Assembly: GCA_003013855.2 (NCBI GenBank)
Contig: ML058494.1
Location: 992,001 to 1,056,000, forward strand
DNA length: 64,000 bases
Direction of reading: 5' to 3'
Origin: Liriodendron chinense
Taxonomy: Eukaryota; Streptophyta; Magnoliopsida; Magnoliales; Magnoliaceae
Shown here: piece by piece, positions 23,311-36,200 of the stretch
Position numbering within the stretch: the stretch's first letter is position 1
Layout: every line of letters begins with the position of its first letter
Program-made: the position numbers and the translations under genes
The notes under the pieces: model-generated
Seen by the model: only the letters and a program-made list of their open reading frames with translations
Databases searched by the model: none
Told to the model about the DNA's origin: nothing

Positions 23311-23705
23311 AGCCTTGAGTACTTCTCCTTTCATTTTGTATGAACTGATCTTAGTTTTGTAATCCTTTCGGATTTTAATGAAAAACTAATTTGTTTTCGC
23401 TTTCGTTTAATTCATCAAAATGAATCATTTTGAAAATGTGAATACTCAATTCATGGGGATGAATTGGGCTCAGTCAGGGAGGCCTAGGTGGCTACGTCCG
23501 CATAGAGATAGAAAATCTATCAATTGAGTCTTTAGCTCTCAACAAGCAGAAATCTTGGTCGAGAGAATGTTTAGTATTCTCTCTGGGGCTATTCAGGGTC
23601 CTAAAAAATAGGAGTAACGACCAAGTTGTATAGATTCTTAGCTAACATACTAGAATGAAGTTCATCTTTATTAAAAAAAAATTCATGCATCTAGTACACT
23701 AATGT
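23311..23705. other. Convergent 3' spacer of element A
   Basis: AT-rich sequence between the accessory ORF and the end of integrase. AATCCTTTCGGATTTTAATG near 23361 resembles a plant 3' UTR end. No gene seen. Confidence 0.4.
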
Positions 23706-24782
23706 TTACGGATAATAACGGAGTAGATTTTCTGCGTGCCAAGGGCGACACAGAGTTCTTCCTAGCATGTCTTCCAAGTGATAAGTTCCTGGTCGCACGA
23801 CTTTAGTGACTCGATATGGGCCTTCCCAATTTGGATCTAAAGATCGAGTAGTTGTTCCAATACTCTGCCTGAGCATGAGATCACCAACCTGAAAGGTTCT
23901 AGGCTTCACTTTCGAATTGTGATATCGGGCTATTTGTTGTTGGTTAGCTGCTACTCGAAGTCAAGATGCATCCATTCTTTCTTCTAGAAGATCGAGGTGG
24001 AGTTTTAAAGAGTCTTCATTCCCCATTGGATCATAATGTTCTACATGATTAGTAAGTATTTCGATTTCGACTGGGACAACCGCCTCAGTGCCAAATGCGA
24101 GAGAGAAAGGTGTTTCTCCTGTTGAAGTGCAAGTTGTTGTCCAGTAAGCTCACAAGACTTCTGGTAGTCGTTCTGGCCATATGCCCTTGCATTCTTCGAG
24201 CTTGGTCTTCAAGTGATGTTTGGTGATTTTATTGACTGCCTCCACCTGACCGTTAGCTTAAGGATGATACGAAGATGTTCGTATATTACATATCTTCCAA
24301 TTTTCGCAAAAGTTTGTGAATGCGATATTGTCGAATTGTCTCCCATTATCTGTGATTATAGTTTGTGGGAACCCGTAGCAGCATACAATATTCCTCCATA
24401 TGAACTTGGTGTTTGCTTCTCAGTAATGGTGGTCAAAGGTTCTGCTTCGACCCCCTTAGTAAAGTAATCAATAGCTACGATCACAAATCTGTTCTAGCCT
24501 TTTCCTTTAGGTAATGGACCAATTATGTCGACTCCCCACTGAGCGAAAGGCCAACGGCCATCCATAGGTGTCATTCGTTTGGGTGGTAGATGAGGTATTT
24601 GGGAATAGCGTTGAGACTTATCGCATCTTCTTAAGAATTTAATGGCATCTACTTTCATAATAAGCCAATAATAACCTTGCCTCATAGCTCTGTAAGCCAT
24701 TGATCGCCCTTTGAGATGGTTACTGCATACTCCCTGGTGTATTTTTTCGAGAACACACTTAACTTCTTCTTAATGAAGACAC
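23706..24782 (-). pseudogene. Element A integrase (Ty3/gypsy, Tat lineage), broken
   Basis: On the minus strand this reads from the end of the integrase zinc-binding region through the catalytic core to the C-terminal domain. Visible parts: RAMRQGYYWLIM, the first catalytic Asp in WGVDIIGPLPKGKG, the second in ITDNGRQFDN, the Glu in NGQVEAVNK, and the C-terminal VGDLMLR and NWEGPYRVTKVVRPGTYHLE ending RYYP. Several in-frame stops (after PKGKG, within YHPxANGQVE and after LPEVL) show it is dead. Its N-terminal part is cut at 24782 by B' and resumes at 31660. The DDE integrase inserts element cDNA into host DNA. The family call rests on strong motif matches. Confidence 0.85.
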
Positions 24783-26691
24783 TATTCGCTCGCCTCAAGC
24801 GTAAGGCTGCGATGTAGTAATAAATCTCGGTAAGACCGAGGTCGATCCACAGGGAAAGAAGTAAACAATTCCAACTACTCTAATAACTTGAATCTAAGAA
24901 GTTTAGGAAAATAGTTTTTAACATAAAATAGGAAAATCTGATATTTGGAAAGAACTAGAGCATCAAGGATCCACTTGTATTAGTTCAATACCAATCCATT
25001 CATCCAAGCACAACACAATTAGAATCAAAGTCCTATCTCTCATCTAATTCGAAGATATAACATTCAAGCACAAACAGTCCCACTTAAATCTGGAAATCAG
25101 ATTTCTAGTTCTAATGAAGCACATAGAACTTGAACTTGTAGCCTTCGGAGTAACAGTCATGCCTATGGACAATGGCATACTCAAGGGTTACTACAATTCG
25201 AATTCAAACAACCCAATCATGGTAATCTCAGAGAATTGCAAGGAACTCATGTCCGGAGCATAAAAACTCTCACAAAACTTCTAAAAAACCAAACTTTATT
25301 CAAACTAGAACTTGAAAATCCATAATGAAAGTAAAGGGTACTTGAAGTAAAAGAATTAAAGCATTGAAATCAACTACAAATTTCACCTCTAGCTCTAGCT
25401 AAGAGGTTAACTAAGAAAAAGCATATTAAAACTAGAACTAGAACTAAGAAAAGGAAGAAAAACTAGTTGTAGGAGGCTAGGTAGCATCCTAGGACTTGAA
25501 CTCCTTGCTTCCCACGTCCTTGCTTGATTTGGAATAGAAGAGAGCACCTCCTTTTATAATACAGCAAGAGTACCGCAACATAACAGATTTTGTTTTGCTT
25601 CATACGGCTTAACCAATGGTTGGATTGCCTTCAAATTTGATTTGTAGCTTCCTTGTAAGGTGATATTCCTCATAGATGATTTAGATTTTTAAGATTATCT
25701 TCTGAATGGGCCCACCAATCAGATCAGCGATCGCCTCTCAAAATCGCACAATTCGTGTACCTTCAGAACCAATCATCTTGCTTTCAACGCTCTGGAGTGT
25801 ACAGAGGTCGGATTGATCTCAAATTTTGAACATTGGTAGAAAACTTCCTCCTCTACATGATAAATTGATTAGATTGTCCAAAACAATTCTAGAATTAGGT
25901 GCAAAAATTAGAACACTCAGGCCTTTTATAAAATCTGCGCAGTTGGATCTTTCTGGATGGTCTATCTTTCCTCAACCGGTACGATCAAACCACACATCCT
26001 TTTTATCTGAAACTTTGTAGTTATTATATGGATGTGTTCTAGAAGATGGTCAAAGTAGATTCTTCATATCATCAATGATGGGTCACCTGGACCGGCCCAG
26101 ATTGGAGTAGGTAGAATCTGGAACTTTCTGGACAGTTCGTATTGTTTTGGCCACCACGGTCAATCCGTAGCTCTGATCCACACGAAACCACTTGGGTTAT
26201 TTCGGCGTCGAGCTCCTCTTCAACATGGATGTTTTGGATTTTCAAATATCATTAAGATGGCCCCCAAAAACTGGCTAAAAATCCAAAAACGTGAATACCC
26301 TGCTGTTTGAAATCTAGAAGTCTGAAATTGCATGGCCGACCGGTCTTGACCGGTCGGACAAGGCTGGCCGACTGGTCTTGACCGGTCTAGCCTGTTTATT
26401 AAGTGTCCAGGGAGTGCAGCAGTACCGGTCATGACCGGTCGGACCCATTTTCTGCATTCTTTCTTCTTTCCTTTCTTCTCTCCTTCCTCTCTCTTTGCTT
26501 TCTTCTTTCTTTGGTCCACCTTGGGTCTTCATCCAAGGCTCCTAAATGTCTCCTTTTGGTCTCCAATTGGGTGAAGTCTGCTCTCATTCCTACAATCACA
26601 AAACCTACATTATATGGGCCTTTTAAACATGCAAACCATGCATATAATGTGATGGAATGGCCTATACAATGTATAAATTGGAGGTTCAACA
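24783..26691 (-). repeat. B' 3' LTR (1909 bp)
   Basis: Minus-strand LTR ending in TTCAACA at 26691. Contains a GACCGGTC array (about 26338-26440) and a minus-strand TATA box (25552-25558). Its first bases (TGTTGAACCTCCAATTTA) differ from the TGTTGAGCTC start of the other family members. Confidence 0.85.
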
Positions 26692-27776
26692 CACCCCCCA
26701 ACCAGCTTTTTGCTAGTCCCGAGCAAAACATGCGTGAAACAATTTCAAACCTCCAAACCAACTCTCCTTCAGAAACCGTGTTTCTATCCATTCGAAGACA
26801 TACAAGTATAAAATTTGGAGAAATTAAGTGATAGAAGTTGAAACCTTAAACTCTCAAAGCATAATAAGTGTCTACATGAAATTCCCGCTAATTGATTGAT
26901 AAATAGAAGAACTCGAACAACTTCAACCTAATGTGCATAGTGAAAGTTCATCTCATGAGTTTCTGGGATTATCTTCTTCATAGATTAACTAAACTATAGA
27001 TCTCAAGGTGTATAGAGCAACAACAAGCCTATGATAGGAATTTGTCTTACCGTCCTTCCAACGGCTTTCACACTACGTCCCATTTCCAGCTTTGGTTACG
27101 GGTAGACCATCCCCCAGGTTGGTAATAGGTAGCCCTTTTGGGAATTTTTCACCATTTTTCCATCATTCCCAATTTCATCCTTTTCCTTTTTCTTTTAAAT
27201 TAGATAGGATTTTTAGAAATCCATATCTTTCTTTATTTTCCCATGGACAAGGATGAACAAATTACTCTGGCTTGGTTTCTCAACACCTTAAATCAAAGTC
27301 TAGCTAATCCACAAATCACATAATCCTTTCAACCCATGAAAATCGTGTAATGTGAACTAGGTGTAAAAGTGTTCAAATTTTCTATCAATCACATAAATAG
27401 GGAAATTCACATATAAAACCATTATATTAAGAGAAGTTCAAAGCTTGCAAGATCACTCACTTCGTATCTCCTCTTCTTATACTCGTATCATCTCGAATGC
27501 ATAGAAACAAAGTTTTCCAAAAGAGTTTTGAATTTTAAAAAAATTGAAAATTTTCTACAAAATTGCTCGAAATGTCACAAAAGATAGTAGATTCATCTAA
27601 GGAATCGACCCCCCAACCAAAATCTTACATTGTCCTCAATGTAACAAGATATGCAATAAGCATGACATGAGAGCAATGAAATAAAACAAAGGAGAGTGAG
27701 AACGAGAGTACCTGGGGTAGCAAGTTGATCAATTCTAGCATCTTCCATTGTCTCGATGAGACTTATTCAATCCTAA
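26692..27776 (-). other. B' 3' untranslated module
   Basis: Minus-strand copy of the family 3' module: terminal polypurine tract at 26692-26704, hairpin CCGTT-GGAAG-GACGG at 27050-27064, internal polypurine-like tract at 27608-27618 and the perfect TTACATTG/CAATGTAA hairpin at 27625-27644. No gene. Confidence 0.7.
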
Positions 27777-29531
27777 TTACAGAAAAATAAATCCTAACCT
27801 ACCTTCGTACCTTTGATTAGTATGATCGACTACATGATCAAATTTGAGCAGGATCTTCATGAATTTCAATAAATTTATCATGAGTACCATCCAAAGTCCT
27901 ACTCGACAGTAAACATGTGTGCTTCTTATCATTGAAGTCCAATCGTATTGTGCACCACATGCATAAAAGGAGGAGATAAGGGCAACAAAAAGATATCTCC
28001 TCAAATTCTGATTTAGGTTATGATTGATTAAAAATGGGTGAAGGACCCATGATGGTGGAGAGACATTTAGCAAGTTTTCATTAGTTAAAGTTGTCTCCTC
28101 CACAATTTCAGAATTATACAGTGCTTCCACAAACAATGGTAAAGAGTGTAAATCAGTGGAATGGTGTTCTTCAAGCACCGACACCGTGTCTAACAAAATA
28201 TCCAACTCCTTAATCATCTCATCATCAAGATCATAAGAGTGGGCCAAGCATTCCTCTAGGAAATCGAGATAGTCGGATGAAGAATCATGATCTTACTTGA
28301 GTAAGTGCAAAAATTCAATTTCTTTGGTGTGGGACTCGCCCTCCATGGAGTGGAATTCTTCCAAACTAGGTTCTCCATAACTAGTATGAGGCACCAAGTC
28401 GGAAGTATGCAAGGCTTTAACAATCTCTTGAATAATGGGGTCGTTTGAATTTTCAAAGTGAGCCAAGCATTCATCCAAAGAATCTGAATTTTCACTCATG
28501 GGAGTCTCATTCTCCACATTAAAATTAAGCATGTCAAGTTGGTGGAGTGACTCAAAAATATCAACCTCGGCCATCTCTCTAGCATGCATATCCTCGAGAG
28601 ACTCATAATCATTATGCCCTTAGGAAAAAGAAACCATAGGTTCATAACCATTCACCAAACTCTCACTATAGGCAACCCCACTACCGTTTTCAAATTTTAT
28701 GGATTCCTCGGGTTCATCAACCGTCATTGAAATCTCTTCATCATTAAGTTTAAAGCATCCAAAAGAGATAGTGGACTCACCATAATTGATGATGACATTG
28801 GGATCATCGAAATCAATCTCCTCTAAAAGTCTATCTATTAAATCCGAAGAAGGTGGGACTTGGGTAGCCCCATCCTCCTCATTAAAGGGGATTGATTCGA
28901 TGCCCTCAATTTCGGGCTCAACGTCTTCACAAGATGGTGAGTAAGCTTGATTTGATTGTTCATCTACATACTCTTTCCACATCTCCTCAAGTATTTTTGT
29001 ATACATGTCATCACAAGAGGAAGACGTTTTAGGGTGATTGTTAATAACCACGGTTGGTTCTTCCCTTGAACAAGGAGAATGGTGGTTTTCCCAATTAAGA
29101 CCGTATGCATTGTAGGATGAAGATTTATATGATGGTTGATAGGCATATCCATACAAGTGATCACGCATTGTCTTAACCGATTGGCCACTATTCACCCGTT
29201 CCTTTTGTTGTTGCACACCTCCTACCACAACCGATGGAACAATCATGTTATTTTCAATCCAGTAATCACGTAATGTTTTCCCTGGATGATCATTATTCGA
29301 TTTTGCTTTGTTCTAGTATTCCCCCATCATCTTACATCGTGTCTCAATATGTATATTGCTTTCATTAATGTAATCACGCATCGTCTTACGTAGGGGGGTA
29401 GTGGAGGTTCTTTGAATCTCACAAAAATACTCATGCTTGGAGGGATCTCGATCACAATGAGTTTGGGTCCCCCAATCCGATGTCTCATCCTCCAAAAGGT
29501 ACTTGTACGCACCATTCGTCCAATCATACAT
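27777..29531 (-). pseudogene. Non-autonomous family ORF, B' copy (about 585 codons)
   Basis: A single minus-strand frame from ATG at 29531 (MYDWTNGAYKYLLEDE) to 27777, interrupted only by stops at 29313, 28620 and 28293; there is no frameshift. It is the longest member of the family here. It has three LRD motifs (TMRDYI, TLRDYW, TMRDHLYGYAYQPS) and two copies of an acidic segment of form D-x-L-x-E-C-L-A-H (DSLDECLAHF near 28460, then LEECLAHSYDLDDEMIKEL near 28210). The conserved tail is FYACGAQYDWTSM...THVYCRVGLWMVLM. No catalytic motif is visible. The acidic segments resemble D's protease-RT linker (PLEACVAHSHEINDDTIQEM). Confidence 0.8.
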
Positions 29532-29776
29532 GATGAAATTTTAAGAAATTGAAAACTACCCTATTCTAGAAAAAAAAGAACAAAAAGAAGGGAGATGGGG
29601 AGATGTTACCCAATAGAGTAAGATCTATGTCAGCAACAATGTCCTACAAAATCAAACAAAAAAATTTGTTAGTAATCTAAAAAAAAATCAGAAAATCTAC
29701 TTCTATAAAAATTGAAAATCGTACCTAACTAAGCCTACTCTATAGCTACTAGAACAATTAGAACCGTTTAACCTTT

Positions 29777-29794
29777 TCCCCGGCAACGGCGCCA
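29777..29794 (-). other. B' primer-binding site, tRNA-Asp
   Basis: Plus strand TCCCCGGCAACGGCGCCA, so the minus strand is the exact 18-nt complement of the tRNA-Asp 3' end, six bases inside the 5' LTR. Confidence 0.85.
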
Positions 29795-29800
29795 AAAACT

Positions 29801-31654
29801 TGTTCGCTCGCCTTAAGTGTAAGGCTGCGATGCAGTAATAAATCTCGGTAAGACCGAGGTCGATCCACAGGGAAAGAAGTAAACAATTCCAACTACTCTA
29901 ATAACTTGAATCTAAGAAGTTTAGGAAAACAGTTTTTAACATAAAATAGAAAAATCTGATATTTGGAAAGAACTAGAAAATCAAGGATCCACTTGTAGTA
30001 GTTCAATACCAATCCATTCATCCAAGCACAACACAATTAGAATCAAAATCCTATCTCTCATCTAATTGGAAGATATAACATTCAAGCACAAACAGTCCCA
30101 CTTAAATATGGAAATCAGATTTCTAGTTCTAATGAAGCACATAGAACTTGAACTTGTAGCCTTCGGAGTAATAGCCATGCTTATGGACTATGGCATGCTC
30201 AAGGGTTACTACAATTCGAATTCAAACAACCTAATCATGGTAATCTCAGAGAATTGCAAGGAACTCATGTCCGGAGCACACAAACTCTCACAAAACTTCT
30301 AAAAAACCAAACTTTATTCAAACTAGAACTTGAAAATCCATAATTAAAGTAAAGGGTACTTGAAGTAAAAGAATTAAAGCATTGAAATCAACTACAAATT
30401 TCACCTCTAGCTCTAGCTAAGAGTTTAACTAAGAAAAAGCATATTAAAACTAGAACTAGAACTAAGAAAAGGAAGAAACACTAGCTGTAGGAGGCTAGGT
30501 AGCCTCCTAGGACTTGAACTCCTTGCTTCCCACGTCCTTGCTTGATTTGGAATAGAAGAGAGCACCTCCTTTTATAATACAGCAAGAGTACCACAACATA
30601 ACAGATTTTGTTTCGCTTCGTACGGCTTAACCAATGGTCGGATTGACTTCAAATTTGATTTGTAACTTCCTTGTAATGTGATCTTCCTCATAGATGATTT
30701 AGATTTTCAAGAATATCTTCTAAATGGGCCCACCAATCAGATCAGTGACTGCCTCTCAAAATCACGCAATTCGAGCACCTTTGAACCAGTCATCTTGCTT
30801 TCAACGCTCCGGAGTGTACAGAGGTCGGATTGATCTCAAATTTTGAACATTGGTAGAAAACTTCCTCCTCTACATGGTAGATGGATTAGATTGTCCAAAA
30901 CAATTCCAGAATTAGGTACAAAAATTAGGACACTTAGGCCTTTTATAAAATCTGCGCAGTTGGATCTTTCTGGATGGTCCATCTTTCCTCAACCGGTATG
31001 ATCAAACCACACATCCTTTTGACTTGAAAATTTGTGGTTATTCATATATGGATGTGGTCTAGAAGATGGTTAAAGTAGATTCTTCATATCATCAATGATG
31101 GGTCACCTAGACCGGCCCAGAGTGGAGTAGGCGGAATTTGGAACTTTCTGGACAGTTCTTATTGTTTTGGCCACCACGGTCACTACTTGGGTTATTTCGG
31201 CGTTGAGCTCCTCTTCGACATGGATGTGTTAGATTTCCAAATATCATCAAGATAGCTCCCGAAAACTGGGCCAAAAATCCAATAAGGGGAATAGCCTGCT
31301 GTTTGAAATCTGGAAGTCTGAAATTGCATGGCCAACCGGTCTTGACCGGTCTAGCCTGTCTATTAAGTGTCTAGGGAGTGCAGCCGACCGGTCTTGACCG
31401 GTCGGACCCATTTTCTGCATTCTTTCTTCTTTCTTTTCTTCTCTCCTTCCTCTCTCTTTGCTTTCTTCTTTCTTTGGCCCACCTTGGGTCTTCATCCAAG
31501 GCTCCTAAATGTCTCCTTTTGGTCTCCAATTAGGTGAAGTCTGCTCTCATTCCTACAATCGTAAAACCTGCATTAGATGGGCCTTTTAAACATGCAAATC
31601 ATGCATATAATGTGATGGAATGGCCTATACAATGTGTAAATTGAAGGTTCAACA
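29801..31654 (-). repeat. B' 5' LTR (1854 bp)
   Basis: Pairs with 24783-26691. Plus strand starts TGTTCGCTCGCC and ends GGTTCAACA. GACCGGTC array near 31337-31410, TATA box at 30570-30576 (minus). About 55 bp shorter than its partner because part of the array and a nearby segment are missing. Confidence 0.85.
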
Positions 31655-31659
31655 GACAC

Positions 31660-32520
31660 CTCAGGTATGGGAGCGTGTAACTTCACCTCAATAATACACC
31701 ATCTTGAAGAGTGTACCTGGCAGCACAATATCGTATTTGTCGAGCTATTTTCTTATCTGCTGGGAGTTCTCCATTTCGAAGAAAATGGATACTATGGTCC
31801 GTCCAACATGGGGACAACTGCACTGTGGAGACCTACTCTCCCGTTACCTGATTGATGATTGGTGCAAAGAGATGCTAAATAGGTATGGTTCGAACTAGAT
31901 CACCTTTAGGAGCGGATGCCAATTTTGCTAAGGAATTGGCTAGTTTGTTTTCTACTCAAGGAATGTGAACTAGCTCATATTTGTTGATTTTGGCGAGCAA
32001 TTCTAATACTTTGGATTTATAAGCGGTCATTCTTTCATTCTTTGTTTCGAACTCGTCAATCACTTGATTGACAACAAGCTGCGAGTCGCTATAAATGAGG
32101 AGGTTTTTTATTGCGAGCACGTTAGCCAGCTGAAGGCCAACAATTAGAGCTTCATATTCTGCTTCGTTATTTGAAGTGTGGAAGTTAAATCGCAAGGCAT
32201 ATTCGAACTGTGATTCATCTGGAGCAATGAGAATCAATCCAGCCCCGCTCCCAGATGAACAAGAAGACCCGTCTATATAAAGCGACCAAGATGGTCGATC
32301 GCATGTTGATAGTTTGGTTTCAGAAGTTTTAACTGGAGGAGTTGCTGCTTTGATATGATTGGGGATTGGATATGTGAACTCGGCAATGAAATCTGCAATG
32401 GCTTACCCTTTCATGGAGGTTCACAAACAAAAGACAATTTCATGCTCACTAAGCTCGATTGCCCATTTAGTTAATCGTCCAGACACTTCAGAATTTTCAA
32501 GGACTTGTCTTAATGGTTGA
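31660..32520 (-). pseudogene. Element A RNase H and flanking pol, broken
   Basis: The minus strand encodes the RT-RNase H connection (TDQPLRQVLENSEVSGRLTK, WAIELSEHEI) and an RNase H domain: LYIDGSSCSSGSGAGLILI with the first catalytic Asp, SNNEAEYEALIVGLQLA with the Glu, IYSDSQLVVNQV with the second Asp, then LVHIP-VENKLANSLAKLAS. The start of the integrase N-terminal region (ARQIRYCAARYTLQDGVLLR) follows before B' cuts it. RNase H degrades the RNA of the RNA-DNA hybrid. Stops after EIVFCL and near 31890 break it. The family is Tat-type gypsy. Confidence 0.8.
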
Positions 32521-32543
32521 TCCGTAGGGACTATTATAGGATG
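32521..32543 (+). repeat. 23-bp direct repeat flanking rDNA, left copy
   Basis: Identical to 33143-33165. It is element A coding sequence (IIVPTDQ region in A's frame) duplicated on both sides of the 18S fragment. Confidence 0.85.
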
Positions 32544-32563
32544 GGCTTGAAAGTATTATAGGA

Positions 32564-33142
<579 letters not shown>

Positions 33143-33145
<3 letters not shown>

Positions 33146-33165
33146 GTAGGGACTATTATAGGATG
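33143..33165 (+). repeat. 23-bp direct repeat flanking rDNA, right copy
   Basis: Identical to 32521-32543; the outer bases of the rDNA fragment abut it. Confidence 0.85.
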
Positions 33166-33279
33166 ACCCGTAACTTTTGTGCTGCGACTACTAAAGCCAA
33201 GGCAAGCTTTTCAATGCCAAGGTATCTGGTCTCATCATCCACCATTGCACGACTGATCTAATAAATGAGCTTTTGCACC
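33166..33279 (-). pseudogene. Element A reverse transcriptase C-terminal remnant
   Basis: The minus strand reads ISRAMVDDETRYLGIEKLAL followed by ALVVAAQKLR, the conserved RT-to-RNase H segment of gypsy elements (xSRxLxxAETRYxxIEKLALALV). It joins the RNase H region across the rDNA insertion. Element F interrupts the frame at 33280, so the RT core of A lies beyond the window. Confidence 0.75.
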
Positions 33280-36200
33280 TGTTAGAACTCGAAAAATCAT
33301 GCTCATCAGCAGTCTTTTTCCTATGTTTCATTATTCTGGGGTTTTGAGTATAGAGACATTCATAGACAATCATAAGTAATCACAAAGTATACATGAGAAA
33401 GCACCGCGAGGTGAATTTTATTCCAGCGATTCCGAGATCTTTTACATTCTAAGCTGTGAACTGGTCACGAACCCTCAATTACATCAATGGATGATCACCC
33501 TTGATTAAAAGGCAAAAGTAAATGCATGTGTGTACCATAAATGAATTAAATAAAGCGTTAAAAGAGCATAAATGTAAATAAACCACAACATATGCAACAC
33601 AGAGATTTTTACGTGGAAACCCTTATGGGAGAAAACCATGGCATAAGGCAACAAGATTCCACTATAAATTGTAGTTATACAATAGATGGAACTTTAAAGG
33701 GATGAAGCTCGGATAGATCGAGCAAGTAGTTTAAATTGTTAGGGATTATAGTCTTGAGTTCATGGTCGCAGAGACCAAGTTTAGGATTCCTCATGGACCA
33801 AGCCATTTTAAAATCAGTTAGATCTTGGTCCCATACTCTTTCGGGCATTCCTAGTTGAGTAGCAACCAGGATTTTAACCAAGTTGTGTATCTCAGTGTCA
33901 TGACGCGTCTTTGTGGACGAAATGACTTTCAGGAATACACTCCACAATTTCCATTTAGTGCAACCAGGGCCAGTGACTGTCTCGTGTTTGGACGGGTGAC
34001 TTGCTAGAATGCACTCCATGGGGTCTTAGTGCAACCAGGGTTTCAACCGAGTCGTATATCTCAGTGTCATTATGCGTCTCTATGGACGAAATGACTTTTA
34101 AGAATACACTCCACAGTTTCCATTTAGTGCAACCAAGGCCAGTGACTGTCTCGTGTTTGGACGGGTGACTTGCTAGAAGGCACTCCATGGGTTCTTCGTG
34201 CAAACAGGGTTTTAACCGAGTCGTATATCTCAGTGTCATGACGCATCTCTATGGACGAAATGACTTTCAGGAATACACTCCACGATTTCCACTTATTGCA
34301 ACCAGGGCCGGTGACCATCTCGTGTTTGGACGGGTGACTTGCTGGAAGGCATTCCATAGGTTCTTCATGCAAACAGGGTTTTAACCGAGTCATATATCTC
34401 AGTGTCATGACGCGTCTCTATGGACGAGATGACTTTCAGGAATACACTCCACGGTTTTCACTTACTGCAACCCGAGCCAATGACCGTCTCGTGTTTGGAC
34501 GGGTGACTTGCTGGAAGGCACTCCATGAGTTCGTCGTGCAAACAGGGTTTTTACCGAGTCATATATCTCAGTGTCATGACGCGTCTTTATGGACGAAATG
34601 ACTTTCAGGAGTACACTCCACGATTTCCACTTACTGCAACCAAGGCCAGTGACCGTCTCGTGTTTGGACGGGTGACTTGCTGGAAGTCACTCATTACCTT
34701 AGCCACTCAACTAACGGATCCCGCCTTAGACAGGACGCACATCAACTGGTCTTAACGATGAAGTATTTCAGACATTTTAGAACTCTTTGCTTACGATTTT
34801 CGATGATAACCATAGTCCGCTTTGATTTAGCTTCGTATCTCGATCCGGGATGAAATAAATTCATGCAATGGATGCAAATGATTACAATACAAAGTAAATA
34901 TGCTTTATGCATGCTCAAGAGAGGATTGCATTTATGCTAGATGTTCAGTGTATCAGAAAAATTATGCATTTGATTTGATTGATCTGCTTCGTATATATCT
35001 TTGTGTCATCGATATTTTATCTTTGCGTCTTTGAGATCGCAATTGATTTCATTTGGCATTAGTAGATTTTCGGGCCAACAGGGCACTTCCCAGGGCTAAA
35101 AATGAGTAAGTGATGGACCTGTTTGCGGTTTGATCGGGGTATTCGGTGAATATCATCAATAACTATCTTTGAACAGGGGTGGATTATGTCCATGAAGGTC
35201 GCAATGCGATCGTATTTCGATTTGTTTACTGTAAGTAGATCTCCAAGCCGACAAGGCGCTTCTCAGGGCTGAAAATGGCTAAGTACTGGGCCTGCTGACT
35301 GCTTAATTAGGGTTCTCAAAGATCCTGAGACCAGGTAATCTCATTGTAATGCATGATTATGGTGTATCATGTTATGGCGGAGAGAAGTCTCCCTCTCGGA
35401 GTCGGTCAAATTCCGCCCGATTCCTCTCAATTTCGGTCGTTTTCGGCTTTTCCGGAGGGGTTTTCGAGGTTTACAATTTTGGCTAAGTGTTGGCCTTTTT
35501 TATCAAATTGCTGATTTGGCCCACTTAACATTGACCGTTGGCGAATCCGATCTGGGGGATGGATAGACATTGTTGATGTGTGTCTAGGATCATCGGTGTG
35601 ATCAGGAGGCGGACTACATCGAAGGCGGGCCATATCATGAAAATCCCAAGCAGGTATCGGCATCTGGGCCCACGTGGGAGTGTGTGGGCGCATGTGGAGA
35701 TGGAGGTGGGCGCATGTGTCCTAAAATGGGTGCATGTGGCCTACCCCAAATGCATGTGCGAGAGAAGTGAGGAGAGAGAGTGAATTGGAGAAAGATGGGC
35801 GCATATCCCTCTCCACTTAGGGATTTTCAAACTTTCTCTTCAAAGTAAGAGAGAGAAGGAAGGAGAAGGAGCTGGGCGCATGTCCATTAAGGACTTGGGT
35901 AGTGAGCGCATGTGGCTTTGCCACTTAGGGATTTTATCCCTCTCCTTCTGTATTTTGCTCCGGTGGGAGAAATCCCTTTCCGGCGAAGGCATCCTGCGAA
36001 GGGATGGGCGCATGTCCCTTTCCAGTGAGGATTCCGGTGAGAAAGTTTTACCTCTGCAAGAAGAGTGCTCTGGGAGTGATGATCTCGTCCCTCTCTCAGC
36101 GAATGGAGGGGTATTTATAGCATGTTAATCGGGTCTCGGGTCCACCAAAAATCAAATTTGACCTAGCGCATGTGATTGTGAAGAGTAGTCATGCGCATGT

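Larger units (their letters stand above)
24783..31654 (-). mobile_element. Element B' (non-autonomous relative of B), inserted in A integrase
   Basis: Full element on the minus strand with LTRs 24783-26691 and 29801-31654 and TSD GACAC at 24778-24782 and 31655-31659. The outer left end reads TATTCGC where family elements have TGTTCGC, a single-base change. It has a tRNA-Asp PBS and the non-enzymatic family ORF, with no pol. Removing it rejoins A's pol between the ...YTLPYLRC segment and the RAMRQGYYW segment. Confidence 0.9.

Noticed and set aside
26403..26831. 142-codon plus-strand ORF in the B' LTR
   Set aside because: It reads antisense through the palindrome array and the LTR start, and does not persist in the other LTR (31247-31654).
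33675..34408. Overlapping minus-strand ORFs of 94-114 codons in the F LTR (and again at 46659-47764)
   Set aside because: They are translations of the 169-bp tandem repeat. Because 169 is not a multiple of 3 each unit shifts frame, so similar peptides appear in several frames; no gene is implied.
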